Assembly (NCBI GenBank): GCA_934154785.1
Contig: CAKPGL010000001.1
Coordinates: 248,001-312,000, forward strand
Length of the DNA: 64,000 bases
Direction: 5' to 3'
From: an uncultured Bacilli bacterium
GTDB lineage: Bacteria; Bacillota_I; Bacilli_A; RF39; UBA660
In this document: positions 9,876 to 18,959 of the stretch, piece by piece
Position numbering within the stretch: position 1 is the stretch's first letter
Layout of the letters: the number at the start of each line of letters is the position of its first letter
Position numbers and translations under genes: made by a program
Notes under the pieces: model-generated
Told to the model about the DNA's origin: nothing
Databases searched by the model: none
Seen by the model: the letters and a program-made list of their open reading frames with translations, nothing else

Positions 9876-9906
9876 AAAGTATAATTTAATTCTTTCTAAT
9901 TTTTTT
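9865..9906. terminator. Bidirectional terminator between nth and the PBP gene
   Basis: ATTAGAAAG (9871-9879) pairs perfectly with CTTTCTAAT (9892-9900). There is an A run on the left and a T run on the right, so it can serve both converging genes. Confidence 0.85.
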
Positions 9907-9911
9907 GTTTT

Positions 9912-12875
9912 TTATTCAATAGTAATAGTCTTTTTTAATATATTATGATGATTTTTATAAGTTACATCATAAGTGATTATATAAGTACCAGTAGTAGAAG
10001 TATCTATTTCATCAACTACATTATTATCTTCATCAGTAATTGTTTTCTTAATAGTAGCATTAAGTGTAACATCAAGTAAATTTTCTTGAACGATAACAGG
10101 TTTTACTGGTTCAGTATAATAATCTCCAATTTCTAGAGCAATATTTTCTTTACCATTAATATTTGATGTAATCAGTGATACAACGTTATTTATATTAATA
10201 TCAATTTCTGCACCATCACTGGCGTTATTTACAAATTTAGAATATACAGTTTTAATTTTAAAACTTAATGTTCTATTATTTAATTGTGCAGGTTTATATT
10301 GATAGCTTGTGCTTGTTGTACTACCAACATATTGATACTCACCATCACTATTTTTTAAATAAATTTCGTATGTTATATCACCTAATAAGTCTTTATTTGT
10401 GTCTAATCTTGATTTTATAAAACTTTTTAAACTTTGTTCGTTGGAAAATAACTTAGAAAATTCTTTAGTAAGTTTTTCTTGATCTAACTCTATTGGTGTG
10501 TCAATAGGTGACCATGTAATATTGATAGTAGAATTATTTTCTTCAATATTTGCATTAGTTACATTGGCAAGTTTTGAAAATCTGTTTGATACTTCAGTAG
10601 GTTCAGTACCAGCTTTAAAGTACTCAGTTTTAATATAAGTAGTAGGAGTAAATTCGCTTGGTAATTTTACTTCAGCATTATCCTTTTCAATTTCAACTGC
10701 TACAACATCGGAAGGTTTTGTAAAGCCTTTAGCACCTGTAAATACACCAGTCGCAATCTTTCTAAACAACCTTGTATGTCTAGAATCACTTCTATTATAA
10801 TGGGTACTCGTAATATGATCATAACCATACCAAATTGCCATTGCATAATCTCTTGAATATCCAGCAGCCCAAAGATCATTAACTGCATAACCAGGTAAAT
10901 TATATCTACTCATTGTAGCGCTATCAAAATTTGTCGTACCAGTTTTGGTTGTATATTGAACACCATTAACATAACTTGAGCCCGTATTATAAACGGCACC
11001 ATCAATTAATATACTAGTAATTAAGTAAGCAGTAGCCTCACTCATTACCTTTTTTGTTTCATAAGTATTTTCATATTCTTCTCCAGTTTCACGATAGATG
11101 ACTTTTGTAAAACTATATGGTTCAATATATGTACCACCATTTGCAAAGGCTGCATAAGCTGCCGCTACGGAAAGAGGTGATTCACCATTATATCCTCCAA
11201 TTGAATGTGATTCAAAAATCATACCATTTTCAACTTGTGGGTGAAGTCCTAAATTTGTGACGAATGTTTTAATATTACTATTTTTTAAACTTTGGAAAGT
11301 TTTTAGTGCTGGAACATTACGTGAATCAACAAGTGCACTACGTACTGTAGTATAGCCAAAGTATTTACCATCCCAGTTATTCATTCCAATTCCATTACTA
11401 TAAGAATGTGGCTCATCCGCTATAGGTGTAGCAGGTGAGATATTATTGTATTCTATAGCAGGACCGTAATCATAAAGCGGTTTAGATGTAGAACCTATTT
11501 GATTATTAATCATAGTAGCGTAATTAAATGTACTAACGCCCTTTCTATTTCTACCAGCTCCAATAGCAACTATAGCTCCAGTATTAGTATCTGTAACGGC
11601 AATTCCTGCTTGAACAACATCATCACGCCATAAATTTTTATCTTTACTTTCCATAACATTATTAATATATTCTTGCTTTTTTGCGTCCATAGTAGTATAT
11701 ATTTCCATAGGCACAGAGTAAGGGTTTTGTTTAGTTTTCTTTTTTACCTCTTCGACAACGGTATCTATAAATGCTTGATAAGAAGTTGATTTTCTATCTG
11801 TTACAATTATGTCATCTACAGTTAACTCCAAAGCAACATTTTTTTCCTCTTCAGTAATATAACCATGTCTTTGCATTAGTCCTAAGACAACTTTTCTTCT
11901 AGCTTCAGCGTTTTCTGGGAATAAATAAGGGTCATACGCATAACCGCCTTTAAATAATCCCGCAATTAAAGCTGCTTCAGAAAGATTTATTTCACTTACA
12001 CTTTTACCAAAATAGTTTTGACATGCTTGTTCAACACCCCAAGCACCACTTCCCATATAATAAGAATTTACATAAAATTCTAATATTTCTTCTTTAGTAT
12101 AATTCTTTTCTATTTTAAAAATTGCCATATAAATATCGGTAAATTTTCTAATGATTCCATCTATACCATGAGATTCAAATGATGTAAAAGCATTTTTAGA
12201 AACTTGCATTGTAATAGTAGAAGCACCACCACCACCACCACTAAGAATTTGTGATAGAGATGCCTTCAAGAAACGGGCTGGGTTAAATCCATTATGCTCA
12301 AAGAAATGTGAATCCTCTGTTGCAACAATAGCATCAACTAAAATTTCTGGTAATTCTTCATACGTAACTTTCTCACGCATTTGACTTCCGAGTTTAGCAA
12401 TTATTTGACCATCTTTATCATATACGATAGTCGATTCTTTTTGATACAAGTTATTTGGATTAAATTCCGGTGACTTTATTACTATATATACCGCAAATGA
12501 AATACAGCATAAAAGTCCCGCAATAACTAGCCATAAAAATACTTGTGCTAAAGTTCTTCTTTTAATCTTTCTTTTTGATTTGTTACCGACAAAAGATATG
12601 ACAGGTAAAAACCAAATAATAATATCAAGTAAAACTATTATAACAAAAGCTTTTTTAAATCCAATTGCAAAAGTACCTATTATTAAGGCGATAATACTTA
12701 AGACTGCTAATGCAATATCATAAATATTATTTTTAACAAATTTTTTAATTTTTTCCACTATAGGAATAGTCTTTGTTTGTTTACTTTTGCTATTAGAACT
12801 TGTTTTATTAACTTTTTTTACTTTGACCGTGCTTTTTTCTTTTTTTATATTTTTAGAATCTTTCTTTTGTTTCAT
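9912..12875 (-). CDS. Class A penicillin-binding protein (transglycosylase/transpeptidase)
   Basis: Bifunctional peptidoglycan synthase anchored in the membrane. A basic cytoplasmic N-terminus (about 1-50) leads to an unusual hydrophobic region (about 51-95) and then the expected anchor (about 108-132). The GT51 domain shows EDSHFFEHNGF and the ASTITMQ motif after a poly-Gly stretch. The transpeptidase shows the catalytic STSK, SRN and KTGT motifs. A roughly 280-residue C-terminal extension contains two Ig/Fn3-like beta regions and an acidic end. At 987 aa it is long for the family. It overlaps recU by 4 bases (ATGA), the recU-ponA arrangement of Bacillus. Confidence 0.94.
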   Translation of the reverse strand: MKQKKDSKNIKKEKSTVKVKKVNKTSSNSKSKQTKTIPIVEKIKKFVKNNIYDIALAVLSIIALIIGTFAIGFKKAFVIIVLLDIIIWFLPVISFVGNKSKRKIKRRTLAQVFLWLVIAGLLCCISFAVYIVIKSPEFNPNNLYQKESTIVYDKDGQIIAKLGSQMREKVTYEELPEILVDAIVATEDSHFFEHNGFNPARFLKASLSQILSGGGGGASTITMQVSKNAFTSFESHGIDGIIRKFTDIYMAIFKIEKNYTKEEILEFYVNSYYMGSGAWGVEQACQNYFGKSVSEINLSEAALIAGLFKGGYAYDPYLFPENAEARRKVVLGLMQRHGYITEEEKNVALELTVDDIIVTDRKSTSYQAFIDTVVEEVKKKTKQNPYSVPMEIYTTMDAKKQEYINNVMESKDKNLWRDDVVQAGIAVTDTNTGAIVAIGAGRNRKGVSTFNYATMINNQIGSTSKPLYDYGPAIEYNNISPATPIADEPHSYSNGIGMNNWDGKYFGYTTVRSALVDSRNVPALKTFQSLKNSNIKTFVTNLGLHPQVENGMIFESHSIGGYNGESPLSVAAAYAAFANGGTYIEPYSFTKVIYRETGEEYENTYETKKVMSEATAYLITSILIDGAVYNTGSSYVNGVQYTTKTGTTNFDSATMSRYNLPGYAVNDLWAAGYSRDYAMAIWYGYDHITSTHYNRSDSRHTRLFRKIATGVFTGAKGFTKPSDVVAVEIEKDNAEVKLPSEFTPTTYIKTEYFKAGTEPTEVSNRFSKLANVTNANIEENNSTINITWSPIDTPIELDQEKLTKEFSKLFSNEQSLKSFIKSRLDTNKDLLGDITYEIYLKNSDGEYQYVGSTTSTSYQYKPAQLNNRTLSFKIKTVYSKFVNNASDGAEIDININNVVSLITSNINGKENIALEIGDYYTEPVKPVIVQENLLDVTLNATIKKTITDEDNNVVDEIDTSTTGTYIITYDVTYKNHHNILKKTITIE

Positions 12876-13447
12876 TTTAATTCTCCTTTAAAATATATTT
12901 TTTCTATTATTGATAAATAATCCAATCTTGGATTGTATTTTTCTTCAATCGAATAGCCATTTTTTAAAAAATAATCAATTGGTATAGATTTCTTTGTAGA
13001 ATTTGTTAAGAATTCGGATAATTTTTCTATTGTTAATAGAAATGTTTTGTTTAGTTTAACAAATCTTACAATGAGAAATGCTATTCCACCGTGTTCTTTA
13101 ATTTTTTCTAAATGTTTGATTTGATGATTATGAATATTAGCAAGTGGAAAGCTTGTTGCACTAATTGTTTCCTTTGCTTCAAAGTCAATGTATTTACCTT
13201 TATAAATACCATTATAATCAGTAGTAGATGGTATTTGGAAAAAGGCTTTAGTAATTATCGCTTCTTTTCTAGAAGGGTAATTGACATCAACAATTTTTAT
13301 TGGTGTCGGTTTTTTATATATTACCGCTATATTTTGTATTAAATAATAATTATTAGTTTCGTTTAAATCATATTCTAGATTCATACCACGATTTCCATAA
13401 TTAATACTTTTATTTTCACTTGTTTTTACTCCAAAGGGATAATTCAT
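12872..13447 (-). CDS. recU: Holliday junction resolvase RecU
   Basis: Structure-specific endonuclease that resolves four-way junctions in recombination and chromosome segregation of Firmicutes. The N-terminal NRGMNLEYDLNETNNYY, the stalk/active-site segment KGKYIDFEAKET (the acidic and Lys residues of a PD-(D/E)xK-type site), and FPLANIHNHQIKHL are characteristic. The length of 191 aa is normal. A GGTGAAATT ribosome binding site precedes the start on the minus strand. It is translationally coupled to the downstream penicillin-binding protein gene. Confidence 0.95.
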   Translation of the reverse strand: MNYPFGVKTSENKSINYGNRGMNLEYDLNETNNYYLIQNIAVIYKKPTPIKIVDVNYPSRKEAIITKAFFQIPSTTDYNGIYKGKYIDFEAKETISATSFPLANIHNHQIKHLEKIKEHGGIAFLIVRFVKLNKTFLLTIEKLSEFLTNSTKKSIPIDYFLKNGYSIEEKYNPRLDYLSIIEKIYFKGELK

Positions 13448-13587
13448 AATTTCACCATAATAATTATACTATAAAAAACTAATTTTTTCTACCTCATTTT
13501 ATGTATTCTAGTTCTAAATATATCTACTTATGTCGAATTACAACATTTCATTTTACATTTATGTTACATTTTACCTGAGGTGACATT

Positions 13588-13695
13588 ATGAGATATCATG
13601 ATATAGAAGCACTTTTTGATGAAATGATAGATGACATTATATATGCGAAAATATCTTCAAAGCTTTGTAATTTAAATAGCATAAATAAAAAATAG
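13588..13695 (+). CDS. Small ORF, 35 aa, unrecognised
   Basis: This short reading frame encodes a 35-aa peptide beginning MRYHDIEALFDEMIDDIIYA. It has a strong ribosome binding site (GAGGTGAC, 13578-13585) at good spacing and ends inside the terminator hairpin at 13687. The acidic amphipathic N-terminal half could form a helix. I do not recognise it. The well-placed ribosome binding site and terminator are the only support for it being expressed. Confidence 0.4.
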   Translation: MRYHDIEALFDEMIDDIIYAKISSKLCNLNSINKK

Positions 13696-13720
13696 TTATT
13701 GATAAATAAACTATTTTTTG
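13687..13720 (+). terminator. Terminator with a promoter -35 box in its loop
   Basis: AAAAAATAGTT (13687-13697) pairs with AACTATTTTTT (13709-13719). The 11-base loop contains TTGATA, the -35 box of the next promoter. Confidence 0.7.
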
Positions 13721-13727
13721 TTATACT
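13699..13727 (+). promoter_or_regulatory. Predicted promoter for the membrane-anchored gene at 13754
   Basis: TTGATA (13699-13704) and TATACT (13722-13727) have exact 17-base spacing, overlapping the preceding terminator hairpin. Confidence 0.6.
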
Positions 13728-13753
13728 TTACTTGTAAGTTATGGAGGGAAAGT

Positions 13754-14857
13754 ATGAAAGATAAAAAAATGATGCCTTTATTTATGATTACAGGTGTTAT
13801 TGTAATTGCATTCATTTTAATAATGATTATAATATCCGCTGTAAGTGGTAAAAGACTTACATATGAAAAAGTGGAAAATAAACTTTTGAGTGCTGCAGAA
13901 AGTTATTATAAAACTAGAGAGAATGAGTTGCCACAACAAAATGGAGCTAGCGTTGTAGTTAGTGCTGAAACTTTAGCGACTGCTAAAAAAATGAAAAGTT
14001 TAAATAAAATCGTTCCAAAGGGGGCAAATTGTTCTGGAAAAGTTATTGTAACAAAGAATGGAGAATACTATTTATATTCACCAATTCTAGAATGTGGTAC
14101 AGAATATAGTTCTAAAAAATTAACAAATGTTGTTACTGATAGAGATAATATAGTTATTAGCGGTGAAGGATTATACGCTAAAGATAATGGCTATATATTT
14201 AAAGGTAAAAAAGTTAATAATTTAGTAAAATTAGGAGATACTCTTTGGGCAATTATGGATATTGATAATGATGGTTATATGCGTTTAATTAGTGTAAGTT
14301 CAAATAAAAAAGCAAGAACTGCTTGGGATACTAATTATAATGTCAATGAAAAAGCTTCTAACGGTATAAACGAATACTATTCTGGTAATAGAATTAGTGA
14401 TATTAGAGGGGTATTAGTTGATTACGAAACTAGTGAATACTATTTAACTGTTGATACAAAGAAATATGTTACACCTAGAAAATGGTGCATTGGTAAAAGA
14501 AGTGAGACTAATATTAACATAAATACTACCGAAGAATGCAGCGTTTTATCTGAAGAGCAAATGTTTGGTTTGCCTTATGTGAGTGATGCTTTTATGGCAA
14601 GTACTGATCCTGATTGTCACACAATTAATGATGCTAGTTGTGATAATTATAATTATTTATCAAGTTATGCATTATCTAGTTGGACTCTTACTGGTGTTAG
14701 TGAGTCAACAAGTAAAGTTTATTATGTTGTATCTGCGGGTGTAGTTTCTGCTAAAGCTTCATCTAGTAGAAATATAATGCCAACAGTTTATTTAAGTAAC
14801 AATGTAATTTATGCATCTGGCGATGGTTCAATTGAATCTCCATATATATTAAAATAG
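13754..14857 (+). CDS. Membrane-anchored extracytoplasmic protein, paralogue of the 2618 gene product
   Basis: A 367-aa protein with a basic start, one membrane segment (about 8-30) and a large outer part. After the membrane come AAESYYKTRENELP, a cysteine, and YYLYSPILEC. The same order, spacing and residues occur in the product of 2618-4030, so they probably share a pilin-like or surface-display module (inference). The C-terminal half ends NVIYASGDGSIESPYILK, reminiscent of lectin-like DUF6273 ends. I start at ATG 13754, behind GGAGGGAAAG; a longer frame to TTG 13718 would begin upstream of the promoter's -10. Confidence 0.65.
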   Translation: MKDKKMMPLFMITGVIVIAFILIMIIISAVSGKRLTYEKVENKLLSAAESYYKTRENELPQQNGASVVVSAETLATAKKMKSLNKIVPKGANCSGKVIVTKNGEYYLYSPILECGTEYSSKKLTNVVTDRDNIVISGEGLYAKDNGYIFKGKKVNNLVKLGDTLWAIMDIDNDGYMRLISVSSNKKARTAWDTNYNVNEKASNGINEYYSGNRISDIRGVLVDYETSEYYLTVDTKKYVTPRKWCIGKRSETNININTTEECSVLSEEQMFGLPYVSDAFMASTDPDCHTINDASCDNYNYLSSYALSSWTLTGVSESTSKVYYVVSAGVVSAKASSSRNIMPTVYLSNNVIYASGDGSIESPYILK

Positions 14858-14892
14858 GGCAATTGTCAACGTTGACAAATTGCTCTTTTTTT
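14857..14892 (+). terminator. Terminator containing the gpsB -35 box
   Basis: GGCAATTGTCAAC pairs with GTTGACAAATTGCTC, with one bulged A, followed by a T run. The 3' arm contains TTGACA. Confidence 0.8.
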
Positions 14893-14900
14893 GAGATAAT
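14872..14900 (+). promoter_or_regulatory. Predicted sigma-A promoter for gpsB
   Basis: A consensus TTGACA (14872-14877) and GATAAT (14895-14900) with 17-base spacing. The -35 box lies in the 3' arm of the upstream terminator stem. Confidence 0.65.
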
Positions 14901-14926
14901 TAATCTGGATGAAAAGAGGTGTTATT

Positions 14927-15259
14927 ATGTATCAAGAAAGAATTTTACTTACTGTTCAAGATATATTAGATAAGGAATTTAAAATAGATACTAGGGGTTA
15001 TAGACCTCAAGAAGTTGATAAATTTTTAGATGTAATTATTCGTGATTATAAAGAAATGTCTTCTATTATAAAGGAACTTGAGAGTGATAAAAAATCTTTA
15101 GTTGACGATAATATTCGCCTTAAACAAGAAGTCCGTAATTTAAAAACCAAATTAGATGTTATTGAAGAAAACACTGGTAGTGAAAGTTCTAATACTACAA
15201 ATGCTGATGTTTTAAGAAGATTATCTAATTTAGAAAAAATTATTTATGGAAGAGAATAA
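14927..15259 (+). CDS. gpsB: Cell-division regulator GpsB (DivIVA family)
   Basis: Membrane-associated coiled-coil adaptor that brings penicillin-binding proteins to division and elongation sites. The N-terminal DivIVA-like motif is clear in TVQDILDKEFKIDTRGYRPQEVDKFLD. A coiled coil follows (about 50-85), then a variable linker and a short trimerising C-terminal helix (VLRRLSNLEKIIYG). I use ATG 14927, behind AGAGGTG, not the upstream ATG 14909; this gives 110 aa, typical of GpsB. It lies directly before rnpB, as in Bacillus, and near the PBP it would interact with. Confidence 0.94.
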   Translation: MYQERILLTVQDILDKEFKIDTRGYRPQEVDKFLDVIIRDYKEMSSIIKELESDKKSLVDDNIRLKQEVRNLKTKLDVIEENTGSESSNTTNADVLRRLSNLEKIIYGRE

Positions 15260-15606
15260 CAAATCTTGACAAACGCTGCAATAAAATTGTAGAGGAAAGT
15301 CCATGCTCGCACTATCTGTGATGATAGTAGTGTTCGTGCATTGGGAAAAGATAACCAATGGTAGTTTATACTAACGGCGTTGAGGCAACCTAAGTCATTG
15401 ATATGGTTGTATTAGACATAAAGTGCCAAAGGGACGATACTCTTTAGAAATAAAGAGAGTGGAACGCGGTAAACCCCACGAGCGAGAAACCCAAATTTTG
15501 GTAGGGGAGCCCAATAAAAATAATTAAGAATTTTTTAGGGATTGATTTATTCAATAGATAAATGTTTGTCGCTTTTTTAAGTACAGAACATGGCTTATAA
15601 GATTTG
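15260..15606 (+). ncRNA. rnpB: RNase P RNA (type B)
   Basis: Catalytic RNA of RNase P, which matures tRNA 5' ends. The conserved 5' core is readable as GTAGAGGAAAGTCCATGCTCG at about 15291-15311, with the P4 3' partner and the GGTAAACCCCACGAGCGAGAAACC-like block near 15469-15492. The ends pair: CAAATCTT (15260-15267) with AAGATTTG (15599-15606), followed by a T run acting as terminator. The gpsB-rnpB order matches Bacillus, which has a type B RNA. Exact ends are approximate. Confidence 0.93.
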
Positions 15607-15633
15607 TTTTTTTGTTTATAAAGAGAGGAATTT

Positions 15634-16110
15634 ATGAAAGATATTGGTGAAAGGCTCAAAGAGACCAGAGAAGGTATGGGAATTACTTTAGAAGAAGCCG
15701 CTGAAGATCTTAAGGTTGAACTTACACAAATACAAAATTTGGAAGAGGGCAACATGGAAAACTTTAAAGATGTGTATTATTTAAAGTATTTAATTAGGGA
15801 CTATTCTAAATATTTGGGTCTAGACAAAGAAAAGCTAATTAATGAATTTAATGAGTATTTGTTTGATTATACATCAAAAATATCATTAGAAGATATTAAG
15901 AAAGCACAAGAAGAAGTAAAAGAACAAGAGGAAGATAAGATAAGGTCTCCATATACGATAGAGCCAAAGCAAAAACGTTCTTTTATGCCATTCTTATTAT
16001 ATACTTTTGCCATTATTATATTGGCTTTAGTAGTTTATTTTGTTTATGCTGAATTAAATAGAGAAAACATAAAACAAGACACAGTTACAATCAAATATGA
16101 AAGTAGGTAA
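15634..16110 (+). CDS. rodZ: RodZ-like protein (helix-turn-helix plus membrane segment)
   Basis: Putative cell-shape factor linking the MreB cytoskeleton to the membrane. The N-terminal HTH_25-type domain (about 1-85) includes IGERLKETREGMGITLEEAA and FKDVYYLKYLIRDYSKYLGLD, both typical of RodZ. One membrane segment lies at about 115-138. The protein is only 158 aa: the extracytoplasmic DUF4115 domain of full-length RodZ is missing, leaving about 20 residues outside. It sits 6 bases upstream of pgsA, as ymfM does in Bacillus. Confidence 0.85.
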   Translation: MKDIGERLKETREGMGITLEEAAEDLKVELTQIQNLEEGNMENFKDVYYLKYLIRDYSKYLGLDKEKLINEFNEYLFDYTSKISLEDIKKAQEEVKEQEEDKIRSPYTIEPKQKRSFMPFLLYTFAIIILALVVYFVYAELNRENIKQDTVTIKYESR

Positions 16111-16115
16111 TATTT

Positions 16116-16709
16116 ATGAATTTGCCAAATAGAATAACTATGGCTAGAATTTTTTTGTCTATTCTTATTATTGCAATTTTATTATTTCCATTTGACGCTG
16201 TTGGTATTACAACACTTAAGTTATTTATTAATGAGTCAATTGTTGTTGATGTAAAATATTTAATAGTTGGTGGATTATTTATAGTTGCATCTATTACAGA
16301 TTTTGTTGATGGCTATATAGCTAGAAAATATAGTATGGTTACCGATTTAGGAAAGATGTTAGACGCTATTGCTGATAAAGTATTAGTTAATTCAGTACTT
16401 ATTATTTTAGCAACATCTGGATTTATACATCCATTAATTCCGGTTATCATAGTATGTCGTGATACTTTTGTTAATACGATAAAAATGATAGCAGGAAACA
16501 AAGGAAAAGTAGTTGCCGCTATTAAATCTGGTAAATTAAAAACTATATGTATGATGATTGGTATTTCTTTAACGTTATTTTATAATTTACCATTTGAATT
16601 ATGGAATTTAAGAATATCAGATGTTTTCTTATATGTAGCATGTATATTATCAGTAGTATCTGCTGTACAATACTACAATTTAAATAAAAAATATATTTCA
16701 GCAAACTAA
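16116..16709 (+). CDS. pgsA: CDP-diacylglycerol-glycerol-3-phosphate 3-phosphatidyltransferase
   Basis: Membrane enzyme making phosphatidylglycerol phosphate from CDP-diacylglycerol and glycerol 3-phosphate. The CDP-alcohol phosphotransferase signature D-G-x2-A-R-x8-G-x3-D-x3-D is visible in DGYIARKYSMVTDLGKMLD followed by AIAD (about 69-91). NLPNRITMARI at the N-terminus is also typical. It has 197 aa with about five hydrophobic segments. It is co-transcribed with rodZ; a terminator follows. cinA, which lies between pgsA and recA in Bacillus, is absent. Confidence 0.94.
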   Translation: MNLPNRITMARIFLSILIIAILLFPFDAVGITTLKLFINESIVVDVKYLIVGGLFIVASITDFVDGYIARKYSMVTDLGKMLDAIADKVLVNSVLIILATSGFIHPLIPVIIVCRDTFVNTIKMIAGNKGKVVAAIKSGKLKTICMMIGISLTLFYNLPFELWNLRISDVFLYVACILSVVSAVQYYNLNKKYISAN

Positions 16710-16734
16710 AGTACCTTTTTGGTGCTTTTTTTCT
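16708..16734 (+). terminator. Terminator after pgsA
   Basis: AAAGTACC pairs with GGTGCTTT (one G-T pair) around a T5 loop, followed by a T run. Confidence 0.75.
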
Positions 16735-16781
16735 TTTAAAAATTAAAATTTCAGCGATAAATCTCATAAAAAATTAAAAAT

Positions 16782-16795
16782 CAAACAATTGTTCG
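16782..16795 (+). promoter_or_regulatory. LexA/DinR SOS box upstream of recA
   Basis: CAAACAATTGTTCG differs by one base from the Gram-positive SOS consensus CGAAC-N4-GTTCG. It lies 8 bases upstream of the recA -35 box, a position suited to LexA repression. The lexA gene itself is not in the window. Confidence 0.65.
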
Positions 16796-16803
16796 AAAAA
16801 CTA

Positions 16804-16832
16804 TTGACAATTAAATTTCTTTATTATAAAAT
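16804..16832 (+). promoter_or_regulatory. Predicted recA promoter
   Basis: TTGACA (16804-16809) and TAAAAT (16827-16832) with 17-base spacing; a leader of about 25 bases leads to the ribosome binding site. Confidence 0.55.
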
Positions 16833-16862
16833 GATGATGTAGGGTTTAGGGAGGAAAATGAA

Positions 16863-17894
16863 ATGGTTAAAACAACAAATGATAAAACTTTAGAACAAGT
16901 ACTATTAGATATTGAAAAACAATTTGGTAAAGGCTCTGTTATGCGCTTAGGGGATAATGAACATGTCGAGGTAGATACTGTTCCTAGTGGTTCGATATCA
17001 TTAGATGTTGCATTAGGAATTGGGGGATATCCTAAAGGAAGAATTATAGAGGTTTATGGTCCTGAATCAAGCGGTAAGACAACGTTTGCTTTACATGCAA
17101 TTGCAGAGGTTCAAAAAGCTGGTGGAAGAGCAGCATTTATTGATGCTGAACATGCTTTAGATCCAACTTATGCGGCTAAAATAGGTGTTAATATTAATGA
17201 TTTATTATTATCACAACCAGATAATGGTGAACAGGCTTTAGAAATTTGTGAAGCTTTAGTTAGAAGTGGTGCAATCGGCATAATTGTTATTGATTCAGTA
17301 GCGGCTTTAGTTCCACAGGCTGAAATAGAGGGTGAAATGGGTGACTCTCACGTTGGATTACAAGCAAGATTAATGAGCCAAGCTTTAAGAAAATTATCGG
17401 GAATCATTAGTAAAACTAATACGGTTGCAATATTTATTAATCAATTGCGTGAAAAAGTTGGCGTAATGTTTGGTAATCCAGAGGTTACTCCAGGTGGAAG
17501 AGCCTTAAAGTTTTATTCTTCTGTTAGATTAGAAATCCGTAAAGGCGAACAAATAAAAAATGGGACTGATATAGTTGGTAATAAAACAAATATTAAAGTA
17601 GTTAAGAATAAAATGGCTGCTCCTTTTAAAACTTGTACAATTGATATTATGTACGGAGAAGGTATATCAAAAACTGGTGAGTTACTAGATTTAGCTAGTG
17701 ATGCTGGAATTGTTGAAAAAAGCGGTGCTTGGTATGCTTATAAAGGTGAAAAAATTGGTCAAGGTAGGGACAATGCTAAAGAGTATTTAAAAAAGAATGA
17801 AAAGGTTTATGATGAAATAAATAAAAAAGTCCGTGAATATTATGGGCTTAATTTAAAAAAGAAAAATGAAGAAATAAAACCAATTAATAAATAG
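16863..17894 (+). CDS. recA: Recombinase RecA
   Basis: ATP-dependent strand-exchange protein of homologous recombination and co-protease for LexA. The Walker A motif is GPESSGKT (66-73). Walker B is [10 protein letters not shown], and the loop L2 region [20 protein letters not shown] is highly conserved. The length of 343 aa is standard and the C-terminus is Lys/Glu-rich as usual. A GGGAGG site precedes ATG 16863. It stands alone between a terminator on each side, under an SOS box. Confidence 0.98.
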   Translation: MVKTTNDKTLEQVLLDIEKQFGKGSVMRLGDNEHVEVDTVPSGSISLDVALGIGGYPKGRIIEVYGPESSGKTTFALHAIAEVQKAGGRAAFIDAEHALDPTYAAKIGVNINDLLLSQPDNGEQALEICEALVRSGAIGIIVIDSVAALVPQAEIEGEMGDSHVGLQARLMSQALRKLSGIISKTNTVAIFINQLREKVGVMFGNPEVTPGGRALKFYSSVRLEIRKGEQIKNGTDIVGNKTNIKVVKNKMAAPFKTCTIDIMYGEGISKTGELLDLASDAGIVEKSGAWYAYKGEKIGQGRDNAKEYLKKNEKVYDEINKKVREYYGLNLKKKNEEIKPINK

Positions 17895-17915
17895 GTAGTG
17901 CCACTGCCTTTTTTA
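17894..17915 (+). terminator. Terminator after recA
   Basis: GGTAG pairs with CTGCC (one T-G pair) around TGCCA, followed by TTTTTT. The hairpin begins at the last base of the recA stop codon. Confidence 0.7.
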
Positions 17916-17920
17916 TTTGC

Positions 17921-17949
17921 TTGAAAAATAATTAAAATCACGATATAAT
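17921..17949 (+). promoter_or_regulatory. Predicted promoter for the dus-RDD-lysS run
   Basis: TTGAAA (17921-17926) and TATAAT (17944-17949) with 17-base spacing, 18 bases before the GTG start of dus. Confidence 0.55.
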
Positions 17950-17966
17950 CTTACTTGGTGATTTAA

Positions 17967-18942
<976 letters not shown>

Positions 18943-18959
<17 letters not shown>

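Noticed and set aside
9912..12875. recU-PBP pair as a mobile or foreign segment because it is on the opposite strand
   Set aside because: The recU-ponA and dnaD-nth neighbourhood is ancestral in Firmicutes and base composition is the same as nearby genes.
13112..13342. 76-aa frame opposite recU
   Set aside because: Antisense to a clearly identified gene, without ribosome binding site or recognisable content.
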